From Planctomycetota bacterium (GTDB lineage Bacteria > Planctomycetota > JAPUJT01): a stretch of DNA of 64,000 bases. Below are positions 16,129 through 24,048 of this stretch, in pieces (position 1 is the first letter of the stretch; each line of letters opens with the position of its first letter). The translations under genes and the position numbers were made by a program. Where the stretch lies: assembly GCA_027296055.1 (NCBI GenBank), contig JAPUJT010000033.1, forward strand, positions 48,121-112,120, read 5' to 3'. Below the pieces are notes generated by a model. It searched no databases. It was not told where the DNA came from and worked only from the letters and a program-made list of their open reading frames with translations.

Positions 16129-17507
16129 TTTGCGAAAGCGGAGACCCTTTGCCGGATCGTGACCCGGATCGGAATCTCGTGGAAGGGCAGCTCGTCGCGC
16201 AGGCGGTTCTGGAGGAATCGACGATAGTCCGCCGTGAAGAGGCGGGCATGGTTGACGAACAGGAGAACATGCGGAGGCCGCGTCCCCACCTGGGCGGCGT
16301 AGTAGACCTTTCCCTGCACGCCCGCGCGAACCCGGGTCGCCCTTTGATCCATGGCAGCCCGGACGACCCGATTGACTTCCGACGTGGACGCCCGCAACCC
16401 TGCTTGCCGATGCAACTCCTCCGCCACCTTCAATGGCGCCAGGATGTCCTTGCCCGTCTTCGCCGAGACGAATACGACGGGAGCGAAGGCGATGCCTGGC
16501 ATCCGTTTCCGTACCTGCCCGGCGATCCTCTCGGTGGTCCATTCGGGTGGGGCGAGGTCCCACTTGTTCACCACCACGACGCAGGGCCGGGGCGATGCTA
16601 CCACCTGGTCGGCTATCTTCTTGTCGATGCGGCTGATCCCCTGGCTCCCGTCAATCAGGATCAATACCAGATCGGCCCGGCGGATGGACTCCTCCGTTCG
16701 AACGCGACTGAAGAACTCGATCGCGTCGTCTAACTTGCCCTTCTTGCGAAGACCGGCCGTGTCGATAGCGACGTAGGTCTTGCCACCCCGCTCGAAGCGA
16801 ATGTCGACCGAGTCCCGCGTCGTCCCCGGCACCTCGCTCACAATCATGCGCTCTTCGCGGGCCAGAGCGTTCACGTAGGTCGATTTGCCAACGTTACGGC
16901 GCCCCACGATCGCGAAGGACATGAGGGGGCTGGATGGGGTCTGCGTCGATTCCGGAAGCAGATCTGTCGCCGTCTCGATCAAGGTCTGGGTTCCGTACCC
17001 CTCGATCGCCGACACGGCGATCGGTTCGCCCAGGCCCAGCTCGTAGAAGTCGGTGGCAGCCACCTCGAGGGCGGGGGTCTCCACCTTGTTGGCCACGAGC
17101 AAGATCGGCTTCTCGAATTCTCGGAGAAGATTGGCCACCTCGTGATCTCGAGGAGTAGGGCCGTCCCGGACGTCGACGATGAACAGCACCACATCCGCCT
17201 GTCGGAGCGCCAGGCGGATCTGATCCTGGATCTGGCGGCCAATCCCGTCGTCCGCGTCCGGCGCGATCCCTCCGGTGTCGATCAGCTCCACGCTCCGGTC
17301 CCCCACCTCGATCACGGATGTGATCCTGTCGCGGGTCACACCGTACGTCGGCTCGACGATGGCGATTCGACGCCGGGCGATGCGGTTAAAAAGGGCTGAC
17401 TTGCCGACATTCGGTCGGCCCACGATCGCCACGACCGGGAGCTGGGCCGCCGCGGACGCGTCACCCTCCCTCTCCGTAGTGTCGTTCTGCCGAGCTGTTT
17501 GTTCCAT
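16125..17507 (-). CDS. der: Ribosome biogenesis GTPase Der (EngA)
   Basis: Double-GTPase needed for 50S ribosome assembly. 460 aa from ATG 17507 with AGGG 7 bases upstream. Two G domains: 'IVGRPNVGKSALFN' with 'DTGGIAPDADDG', and 'IVGRRNVGKSTYVN' with 'DTAGLRKKGK'. The second specificity motif is normal (VVNKWDL), but in the first it reads NKVE rather than NKxD. A KH-like C-terminal domain follows (KVYYAAQVGTRPPHVLLFVN), with the usual 'FYELGLGEP' loop. First gene of the operon that continues with ruvC, purC, lipoprotein, purE and mtnA. Confidence 0.96.
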   Translation of the reverse strand: MEQTARQNDTTEREGDASAAAQLPVVAIVGRPNVGKSALFNRIARRRIAIVEPTYGVTRDRITSVIEVGDRSVELIDTGGIAPDADDGIGRQIQDQIRLALRQADVVLFIVDVRDGPTPRDHEVANLLREFEKPILLVANKVETPALEVAATDFYELGLGEPIAVSAIEGYGTQTLIETATDLLPESTQTPSSPLMSFAIVGRRNVGKSTYVNALAREERMIVSEVPGTTRDSVDIRFERGGKTYVAIDTAGLRKKGKLDDAIEFFSRVRTEESIRRADLVLILIDGSQGISRIDKKIADQVVASPRPCVVVVNKWDLAPPEWTTERIAGQVRKRMPGIAFAPVVFVSAKTGKDILAPLKVAEELHRQAGLRASTSEVNRVVRAAMDQRATRVRAGVQGKVYYAAQVGTRPPHVLLFVNHARLFTADYRRFLQNRLRDELPFHEIPIRVTIRQRVSAFAK

Positions 17508-17597
17508 GATGGGCCCTATTACAGCACAAATGGGGCCATCAGGCCACTCTGTGACGGCGGGCACGCTCCCCGGAAGAGCCGGGCAGTGAGTGACAGG

Positions 17598-17622
17598 CCC
17601 TCTGATCAAATGGATCAGAGGG
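17598..17622 (-). terminator. Hairpin at the 3' end of the PIG-L gene
   Basis: CCCTCTGATC (17598-17607) pairs with GATCAGAGGG (17613-17622) around a 5-nt loop. The stem overlaps the stop codon of the PIG-L deacetylase gene. No T-run follows on the minus strand, so it may be an attenuating hairpin or RNA end-protector rather than a standard terminator. It separates this group from der. Confidence 0.45.
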
Positions 17623-18340
17623 AGAAGCGGAGGCACATGTAGCCCTCCGCCGCCTCCACGGACACCTCCCGCCCGCGAGCGCGGGCCGTGTATTCGACGT
17701 TTTCGATGGAGGCGTGATGGAGGGGGCCCTTGCGCTGAGACTTGTGAAGGGTGAGAGCCTTGAGCTTGTGTTCCAGATAGTCCGTGATGTCGACGTAGAA
17801 GTTCGGATGGAACTTCTCCCTCTCCATGCTCCAGAAAAGCGCCGTGTTGTCGTAGGCCAGCACGATCGGGGGAACTCCCTTCCGAGGGGCCGGGGCGGGA
17901 CGGCAGGCGGTGAAGCCGGCGCGGAAGACTGCCTCGTGATCCTGGTTGTACGAGATCGCCGGGAGAGCGACGATCGTCGGCTCCACCTTCTCCATGGAAA
18001 GCCGGGCCTTCTGCTCGAACTGCTCGATCATCTCCCTGCGGGGCAACGCGTCGAGCCGCTGGTGCCTCTCGGTGTCCGGATAGAGGATTTCGAAGTCGTC
18101 GACCCGCAGGTACTCCATCGCCTCCTGGAATTCCTTCTCACGGGTCTCACAAGTGACGAAGGGCGATCCCTCGCTGAAATGGCGAAGGTCGCCGGCCGAG
18201 ACGACCATCACGAAAACCTTGGCGCCCAGGTCCTTCATGCGAGCGATCGTGCCGGCACATCCATAGGATTCGTCATCCGGATGGGGGGAGATCACGAGGA
18301 GTCGCTGTTTGCTGAGGAACTCGTCCGTCGGGATTGGCAT
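17615..18340 (-). CDS. PIG-L/LmbE family N-acetyl sugar deacetylase
   Basis: 241 aa zinc-dependent deacetylase family. N-terminal 'LLVISPHPDDESYGCAGTIARMKDLGAKV' with the HPDDE metal and catalytic motif, and the third metal ligand in 'YNQDHEAVF' (H). Family enzymes remove acetyl groups from GlcNAc-type sugars or from small thiols. An AAGGAGG 12 bases before ATG 18340 supports the start, which overlaps the WbqC-like gene by 68 bases in another frame. Pairing with WbqC-like and glycan genes suggests surface polysaccharide metabolism. Confidence 0.88.
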   Translation of the reverse strand: MPIPTDEFLSKQRLLVISPHPDDESYGCAGTIARMKDLGAKVFVMVVSAGDLRHFSEGSPFVTCETREKEFQEAMEYLRVDDFEILYPDTERHQRLDALPRREMIEQFEQKARLSMEKVEPTIVALPAISYNQDHEAVFRAGFTACRPAPAPRKGVPPIVLAYDNTALFWSMEREKFHPNFYVDITDYLEHKLKALTLHKSQRKGPLHHASIENVEYTARARGREVSVEAAEGYMCLRFSL

Positions 18341-19043
18341 CTGGATCGTTCCCTCCTTTCAGAATGGATAGGCTCCCGGGACCGGCGTTGAAGAGCAGGT
18401 CGATCGCCGAGAGCCCAGGGATGAAGTCTCCCCCCTGGCACTGCCGGTAGACCGGGTGCTGGTATTCCTGGAAGATCAATTTAATGCCCGCCTCCGCGAA
18501 GACGGCTGGATCCAAGTAGTCGCGGCCGTGCATCCCCGACAGGTAGCTGTCCGCTCCCAGCTCCCGGCAGAAGTTCACGATCATCTCGGCCCCTTTGCCG
18601 GGCACGTTCATGTCCGAAAGCTTGTGGATCTCTGTCTGGATTCCGAAGGATGCAATCATGTACCGGATCAGCTCCTCGCAGAGGGGGGAGAGGCGATCCC
18701 ATTCTCTCGCGTAGATCTCCTCGAAGAAATCCGAATGGTGGGCGAAGTGCGGTGACCTGGCGTAGGCCATCGAGATGGACCTCAGGTGCTTTCTCCTCCA
18801 GGGGAGATGTTCGTCGAGGCCCGCGTCGCAGATTCTTTGATGGAACTTTCCGTGAGTCTTCACCGGGAGCGACAGCCACTGCCATCCGTTCGCCGTCCGG
18901 ATCCGATTCCGGTGCATCCACCCGAACGGCCCCCGCTTGACGAACTGTACCGTGTCCACGATCAGGAAGGCATCGGCGGAGGCGATCTTCTCGAAGAACC
19001 CCAGGTAAGGAAGGTAGTTGGGCTGGTGACCTGTCAGGATCAT
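18273..19043 (-). CDS. WbqC-like family protein
   Basis: 256 aa. The start 'MILTGHQPNYLPYLGFFEKIASADAFLIVDTVQFVKRGPF' and the later 'NRIRTANGWQWLSLPV' are typical of the WbqC-like family, found in O-antigen and sugar biosynthesis loci; some relatives are proposed to act on sugar amines, but the reaction is not established. The body of the domain is present through 'SYLSGMHGRDYLD'. Its last ~23 codons overlap the PIG-L gene start. Followed by the deacetylase, so the two are probably translated together. Confidence 0.85.
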   Translation of the reverse strand: MILTGHQPNYLPYLGFFEKIASADAFLIVDTVQFVKRGPFGWMHRNRIRTANGWQWLSLPVKTHGKFHQRICDAGLDEHLPWRRKHLRSISMAYARSPHFAHHSDFFEEIYAREWDRLSPLCEELIRYMIASFGIQTEIHKLSDMNVPGKGAEMIVNFCRELGADSYLSGMHGRDYLDPAVFAEAGIKLIFQEYQHPVYRQCQGGDFIPGLSAIDLLFNAGPGSLSILKGGNDPDANPDGRVPQQTATPRDLPPSG

Positions 19044-19105
19044 GCGCGCCTGGATAGTCGGAAGGTCGGGGACCCACCCCTCCCCGTGGAATCATCCTGC
19101 AGATT

Positions 19106-20134
19106 CTATTTCGCCTGCCTGGACCTCGCCACGGGTTTTGTGCCGTCCTCCTCCCAGTCGTAGCCGAACCACCGGCGCAGGTCCGCCGGACGGATCGGAA
19201 GATCGCTATCGAGGCGGGAGATGGCCTGTCGGGGCCAGGACCAATGCTCGTGCAGGCGGATGGAGATTTCGCGTCGGTAACGGTTACCGAAGGAGAGAAA
19301 ATAGTAGTTCATCTTCCAGGTGTGGGTATCCCCGGGAGCCACGGTCTCGAGGCGGTCATAGATGTAGAAGGTTATCTCGGCGCCGGACCCGATGCTGACT
19401 ATCTGGACCTCCGACGGGTGGATCACGTGCGGGAGGCTGGACACGGCGGCGCCTCGAAAGCCGTTGCGGAACTCCACGCCCCTGTAGCTGTAGCTCTCCC
19501 GCAAGAGGAGGGATGTCTCGTCGTCGTAGTCGATGCTGGAGTCGACGTAGACGCGGCTCGCGCTACGCCGGTAGGCGGGATTGACGTCGCCCAGCTCGTA
19601 ACCGGCCAGCTCCTCCGGTCGATCCAAGTTTTCCAGGAAGCTGCGGAAGGAGATGTCACAAAGCACGACCCGGTCGGCCGGAAGGTGACAGCGGCCCCGG
19701 ATCGTCTCCTTCTTCTCCTCTATCAGGGTGGGGATGTTCTCGCGGGTCAGGAAGTCCGCGCTGGTGAACGTCTGGAAGTTCACCCCCTTCCCGTCCTGCA
19801 GGTAGATCTTGGAGAGATAGTGCGACATCAGCTTCTCTTCGAATGGAACCGCCTCGATCTCGGCGTCCATGATCTCCCCGAGGAGAGAGAGGGCCTCGTC
19901 GCTGGCTCGAGGAAAGGAGGCCACGATCACCTCGCCTTCCTTCCGCCGGATCGGGATCACCCCGAACGAGGCCGCCACGACGGGAGATATGGTGGAGAGC
20001 AAAGCGTCGCTGCGGGCGGTCTTCTCGAGCGCCCGGATGCGATCTTCCGAGGTCTCCAGCTTCCAGTCGAGCCTTGCCATGTTTCCGTTCTGGTGCGAGT
20101 CGAACAAGAGGATCCGACCTGCCGCCCGGCGCAC
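19106..20134 (-). CDS. GspE/MshE N-terminal (MshEN) domain protein with unknown C-terminal half
   Basis: 342 aa from GTG 20134 (ATG 20080, MARLDWKLE, is an alternative). Residues about 40-112 match the MshEN/T2SSE_N domain of type II secretion ATPases (SDALLSTISPVVAASFGVIPIRR..VIVASFPRASDEALSLLGEIM), which in MshE binds c-di-GMP through spaced glycine and arginine residues. The rest (YSYRGVEFRNGF, YRREISIRLHEHWSW) is not recognised; it has no Walker motifs, so this is not an ATPase. It may be a stand-alone signal-binding partner. The gene has its own promoter (20163-20191). Confidence 0.65.
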   Translation of the reverse strand: MRRAAGRILLFDSHQNGNMARLDWKLETSEDRIRALEKTARSDALLSTISPVVAASFGVIPIRRKEGEVIVASFPRASDEALSLLGEIMDAEIEAVPFEEKLMSHYLSKIYLQDGKGVNFQTFTSADFLTRENIPTLIEEKKETIRGRCHLPADRVVLCDISFRSFLENLDRPEELAGYELGDVNPAYRRSASRVYVDSSIDYDDETSLLLRESYSYRGVEFRNGFRGAAVSSLPHVIHPSEVQIVSIGSGAEITFYIYDRLETVAPGDTHTWKMNYYFLSFGNRYRREISIRLHEHWSWPRQAISRLDSDLPIRPADLRRWFGYDWEEDGTKPVARSRQAK

Positions 20135-20547
20135 GTCCCCCCGAGGTAGGAGCCACCCGTAATGTATAGCCTATAGGCACTTGCGTTGCAACCCGCTCCA
20201 GAGCCCGTTCGCTGCGCCGTTCAGGCACTGCCGGCCAGTCAGTTCCGAGTTCCTTGACGAATCTAGATGGGGTTTGTTTTTTTTCTGGAGGCCATTTCGG
20301 CCACGAGTCAGAAGATCTGCAGTTGCAAAGGCTTGTCACGGGCACATCCCTTCCTCGCGGAAATTCGTAGGCGCCCACGGGACGTGGCCGTCTCCTCCGG
20401 AGCCAAAACGTTCAAATCGTTTAATTTGACAGATTCGAGAGTGTGTTGGATACTTGATGTGAGAATTCTGAGAGAGAACTGAGAGTCCGACTTTTTACAT
20501 GGGGTGGCCCCGACGCTTGCGTTGGGGACTGCTTTGATGGAGTCAGC
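20135..20547. other. 413-bp divergent intergenic region
   Basis: Between the MshEN-domain gene (-) and the SBBP gene (+). It holds the predicted promoter for the former, an AT-rich run (20272-20285) and, close to the + start, a hairpin CCCCGACGC-TT-GCGTTGGGG (20508-20527, one G-T pair) that may sit in the SBBP leader. I see no gene. Confidence 0.6.
20163..20191 (-). promoter_or_regulatory. Predicted sigma70 promoter for the MshEN-domain gene
   Basis: Minus strand TTGCAA (20186-20191), 17-bp spacer, TATACA (20163-20168); each box matches the consensus at 4 of 6 positions. It overlaps a small palindrome (TATAG-C-CTATA, 20165-20175). About 30 bases upstream of the GTG at 20134. Prediction only. 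Confidence 0.45.
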
Positions 20548-22713
20548 ATGCGGACCTCACGTTCTACCTTCCGGAAGGCCGCGCTCAGGACCGGCGGCCT
20601 CTTCTTCTTCTTCCTGGTAATTTCGTGTAGTGGCCCGTCGAGCGACGAGCCAGACGAGAGCCCTCCTCTCGCCGGGACCTTCATCCAGAACGAGGGCCAG
20701 GTCGGGGACTCCAAGATCGTCCTCTACCACACCTCCCATCGGATGGCGGCCGGCTTCCTCGAGAGCGCCATACTGATCAAGCTGGTAGAGCCGTCCACAG
20801 AAGAGGCAGGTGAGGGAATCGCCGAGGTGACGAGCCCTCCGGCGCTGGACGACACGGAGGTCACCCGGGGGGTCCAGTTCGAGTTGAGCTTCCCCGGGTC
20901 TCATCGGGTCCGTCCGGAGGGACGTGGGGAGATCGGCTATCCGACCCACTACCTGAGCGGTTCCGACCCGGCAGGCTGGCAAATCGATGTGGCGCGTTAC
21001 CGCGAGGTGGTCTATCCGGATCTCTACGATGGTATCGACCTGGTTTACAAGGCGGGAGCGGAGGGACTGAAGTACGAGTTTCATGTCAGGCCCGGCGCGG
21101 ATCCCACCCGGATCGAAGTGGCGTACGACGGGATCGACGGACTCGATCTTGGACAGCAGGGGGACCTGCTGGTGCATACGTCTCTCGGCGATGTCCGGGA
21201 CTCCGTTCCTGTCACCTACACGACCACGACGGAGGGGGCATCCTCGGACGGGTCCGCGTCCTCCGAGAAACCGCTCGAGAGCCGGTACGTGCTGAAATCG
21301 CCGCTCTCCTTCGGGTTCGAGGTATCCGGCTGGGACGGCGGGAGCCATCTCGTCATCGACCCGCTCGTCTACTCCACGTGCCTGGGCGGCGGGCAGACCG
21401 AGTACGTCCGGTCGATCGCCGTAGACCCGGATGGTTTCACGTATCTGTGCGGCTGGACCGTTTCCGGGGACTTCCCGATCGCCCGCGGGGCGTTCCGGGA
21501 GCGCGGGAAGGGCTGGGAGGCGTTCGTCGTGAAGATGAGAACGAACGGCCGCAAGCTGGTCTGGGCAACCTTCCTGGGTGGTTCCGGGCAGGATGACGCC
21601 TTCTCGATCAAGGTGGACAGCGATCGGTTCGTCTACGTCGGGGGGTACACCCGGTCGTTGGACTTTCCCGTCACGGACGGATCGTCGCACAGCGGCGGCC
21701 GGTTCGATGCCTTCCTGACCAAGCTGGACCCGTCGGGTAGCTCTCTCGCCTACAGCGGCTACGTCGGAGGGAGCGGCGACGACTTCGGTTGCTCGATAGC
21801 GATCGACGCCAGTGGATTCGCCTATGTGGCGGGATTTACCTACTCCACCGACTTTCCCACGACCCCGGGGGCCTTCCAGGTGGCGCACAGGGGAGGGGTC
21901 CTGGATGGTTTCGTGGCGAAGGTTGATCCGCACGGCGGCGGCCACGTCTGGGCCAGCTACCTGGGGGGCAGCTCCATCGAGTATCTCTGGGCCATCGCCG
22001 TGGACGCGATCGGCTCGGCCTTCGTGACAGGGGGCACCATGTCCAGGGATTTCCCGATCACGCCGGGCACGTTCAACACCGCCTACCGGGGGGCCCAGGA
22101 CGCCTTCGTGGTCAAGTTTCTCCCCAACGGGGGCGGCCTGGTCTACGGGATGTATCTTGGGGGCACAGGCTTCGACCGCGGCTTCGCGATCGCCGTGGAT
22201 GCATCGGGGTACGCCTATGTCGGCGGGGTCACGAAGTCGTATGACTTCCCCGTGACGACGATAGCGGCCGATTCGATCTACGACGGCGGCGGGGACGGAT
22301 TCGTCGCGGCGCTGGATCCGGCCGGGGGCAGCCTGGCGTTCGCCACTTATCTCGGAGGGACGGGTCACGATGAGATCCGCGGGATCGCCGTGGACTACAT
22401 TGGCCGCGTGGTCCTCACCGGTTTCACGTCATCGTTGGACTTTCCTGTCACCCCGGGCGCCCTCAACATCTCTCATAACGGAGGGGACGACGCCTTCGTG
22501 ACCTGGCTCTCGCCTGACGGCAGCTTCCTGATGGACTCCACCTTCCTCGGAGGGAGCGGCCTGGACCGAGGATTCGCCGTGGCGGCCAGGCCCGACTCGG
22601 ACGTGGTGTGTGTCTCCGGAGAGACACGCTCGACGGACTTCTTCACGACCGATAAGGCCTTCCAGCCGAAGCTCTCCGGCAATCTGGACGGCTTCGTCGT
22701 CAAATTCCGGTAA
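20548..22713 (+). CDS. SBBP-repeat seven-bladed beta-propeller lipoprotein
   Basis: 721 aa. Signal peptide with lipobox (LVISC, Cys at about 27) predicts an outer-envelope lipoprotein. Residues about 40-270 match the N-terminal domain of SBBP proteins (TFIQNEGQVGDS, YDGIDLVYKAGAEGLKYEF). From about 275 come seven repeats of the form 'xYLGGxGxDxxxxIAVD..G.xYVxGxTxSxDFPxTxGAF', one per blade (starting at TCLGGGQTEY, TFLGGSGQDD, GYVGGSGDDF, SYLGGSSIEY, YLGGTGFDR, YLGGTGHDE, TFLGGSGLDR), exactly a closed propeller. ATG 20548 has GGAG 6 bases upstream. Role unknown; such proteins are often surface binding scaffolds. Confidence 0.9.
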   Translation: MRTSRSTFRKAALRTGGLFFFFLVISCSGPSSDEPDESPPLAGTFIQNEGQVGDSKIVLYHTSHRMAAGFLESAILIKLVEPSTEEAGEGIAEVTSPPALDDTEVTRGVQFELSFPGSHRVRPEGRGEIGYPTHYLSGSDPAGWQIDVARYREVVYPDLYDGIDLVYKAGAEGLKYEFHVRPGADPTRIEVAYDGIDGLDLGQQGDLLVHTSLGDVRDSVPVTYTTTTEGASSDGSASSEKPLESRYVLKSPLSFGFEVSGWDGGSHLVIDPLVYSTCLGGGQTEYVRSIAVDPDGFTYLCGWTVSGDFPIARGAFRERGKGWEAFVVKMRTNGRKLVWATFLGGSGQDDAFSIKVDSDRFVYVGGYTRSLDFPVTDGSSHSGGRFDAFLTKLDPSGSSLAYSGYVGGSGDDFGCSIAIDASGFAYVAGFTYSTDFPTTPGAFQVAHRGGVLDGFVAKVDPHGGGHVWASYLGGSSIEYLWAIAVDAIGSAFVTGGTMSRDFPITPGTFNTAYRGAQDAFVVKFLPNGGGLVYGMYLGGTGFDRGFAIAVDASGYAYVGGVTKSYDFPVTTIAADSIYDGGGDGFVAALDPAGGSLAFATYLGGTGHDEIRGIAVDYIGRVVLTGFTSSLDFPVTPGALNISHNGGDDAFVTWLSPDGSFLMDSTFLGGSGLDRGFAVAARPDSDVVCVSGETRSTDFFTTDKAFQPKLSGNLDGFVVKFR

Positions 22714-22726
22714 CCGGCCAGGTACC

Positions 22727-22828
22727 CTTGCCCCGCGGGGCCGGGCAGTGACGATCCTCGAGCCGAGCGAAGAGATCAGGCGCCTCCTTGACACGGCGGA
22801 GAAGGAAACCAAACCGGTGCAGGACTGA
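22727..22828 (+). pseudogene. Remnant of a PilZ-protein gene 3' end (duplicate of 22970 gene)
   Basis: Just after the SBBP stop, an open frame ends 'VTILEPSEEIRRLLDTAEKETK..' then TGA. It matches the last ~30 codons of the PilZ gene at 22970 (VVVIEPSEEIRRILETSESES), with a 22-base identical string around GAGCCGAGCGAAGAGATCAGG and similar bases before it (GCCCCGCGGGGCC against GCCCCTCGGGGCC), in a shifted frame upstream. No start or PilZ domain is left, so this is a truncated copy. The SBBP gene replaced its 5' part. Confidence 0.75.
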
Positions 22829-22908
22829 GTTCGGCGCTCAGGCGATGGATCAATCCCTCCGACTTACGTAACCCTCGTCTCGATAACGAGTTTCGCACAC
22901 TCCGCCCC

Positions 22909-22937
22909 TTGCCCCAAATCCTGCTATGCACTATGCT
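22909..22937 (+). promoter_or_regulatory. Predicted sigma70 promoter for the double-PilZ gene
   Basis: TTGCCC (22909-22914), 17-bp spacer, TATGCT (22932-22937), each 4 of 6 to consensus, about 32 bases before ATG 22970. Prediction only. Confidence 0.4.
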
Positions 22938-22969
22938 TAGGAGGATAGGCCAGAAAGGACAGCGGGTTC

Positions 22970-23881
22970 ATGAATCGGCGCAAGTACAAACGTGTCCCTC
23001 TCGCATTTCCCCTTGGAGTGAGGATCGGGGATATGGACCGATCGGTGGGAGAGCACGCGATCAATCTGAGCAAGGGGGGCATCTTCGTCAAGATGAACTG
23101 CCCGCCGCCAGTCGGGACGAAGGTGTTTGTCGATTTCTATCTGGAGTTGGTCGAGAAGACGATTCGCGCCGAGGGGGAGGTGGTCCGTTCCGTCACGGAG
23201 GGAGCGAAGGGCAAATCCCCGTCGGGGATGGGCGTTCGTTTCACCGAGCTCGGCGAGGATGGACAGCAGATCATCGAGCTGTCGGTCCAGAGGTTCAGCA
23301 AGTTCCGCCGAAAGCAACCATCGATGTTCCTTGAAGTTTCAGAGGGACTCGTCGACAGAGTACATGCGGAGATTCAGGCAACCCGCGCCCCCCGCGCCAA
23401 GATAGCGCTGGACGAGAGTACTATCGAGAAATTAAATGCCGAGCTTCAGCCAGACCCCGCCCCCGGCGCCAAGAAAGCGCCGGACAAGAGAACTCTCGAC
23501 GAAGTAAAGGCGAAGATTCAGGCTGCCCTCGCCCCCGGCCCCAAGAAATCGCCGGGCAAGATGACTCTCGACTTCCTTATTCGCAGACAGGGACAGGAGA
23601 AGCTCGAGAGCAGGCGCGGTCATACCCTCCGGGGCAGAGAGCTGTTCATCTCGGCGGATAATCCGACCCCCGTCGGTGAGACCGTCGTGTTCCGGGTTTT
23701 TCTCACGCAGGAAGAGCGATGGGCCTCGACAACGGGCAAAGTGGTGCGGCACGTCTATTCCGACGGTTCGGATGGTTGCCCCTCGGGGCCTGGGATTTCA
23801 GTCGTGGTCATCGAGCCGAGCGAAGAGATCAGGCGCATCCTCGAGACGTCGGAGAGCGAGTCCAGGTCGGTGAAGGCCTGA
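22970..23881 (+). CDS. Double PilZ-domain protein with a 24-residue tandem repeat linker
   Basis: 303 aa. N-terminal PilZ domain with both c-di-GMP motifs: RRKYKR (RxxxR type) at residues 3-8 and NLSKGG (DxSxxG type) near 34. Residues about 134-205 are 24-residue repeats ('APGAKKAPDKRTLDEVKAKIQ'-like). The C-terminal PilZ-like domain (RGHTLRGRELFISADNPTPVGE...) has lost the clear RxxxR motif. Gliding-type proteins with TIGR02266-like PilZ domains are a possible relation. It sits 141 bases after the PilZ remnant and next to the convergent cyclase gene. It probably responds to c-di-GMP; the partner is unknown. Confidence 0.8.
   Translation: MNRRKYKRVPLAFPLGVRIGDMDRSVGEHAINLSKGGIFVKMNCPPPVGTKVFVDFYLELVEKTIRAEGEVVRSVTEGAKGKSPSGMGVRFTELGEDGQQIIELSVQRFSKFRRKQPSMFLEVSEGLVDRVHAEIQATRAPRAKIALDESTIEKLNAELQPDPAPGAKKAPDKRTLDEVKAKIQAALAPGPKKSPGKMTLDFLIRRQGQEKLESRRGHTLRGRELFISADNPTPVGETVVFRVFLTQEERWASTTGKVVRHVYSDGSDGCPSGPGISVVVIEPSEEIRRILETSESESRSVKA
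23369..23577 (+). repeat. 72-bp (24-codon) in-frame tandem repeats
   Basis: Three units within the PilZ gene start at 23369, 23441 and 23513, the last one partial. Each encodes a variant of I/L-Q-x-x-A-P-x-x-K-x-x-x-D-K-x-T-L-D/E. DNA similarity is high in the middle (CCAAGAAAGCGCCGGACAAG region), which points to recent duplication. Confidence 0.85.
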
Positions 23882-24048
23882 AGTCATTTCCGCACTCCCC
23901 GCATCCGATACCACGCCACGGGCCAGCGACAGCGGAAGTGTCTCCTACTGGAATGCTCAAGGCATTTCGAGGGGAAGGCGGCTTTCTGGGGGTCGGCGGA
24001 TTGATGCCACGGCGGGAATCGGCGGCCCCTTCCGGGAAAGGACTGCTC

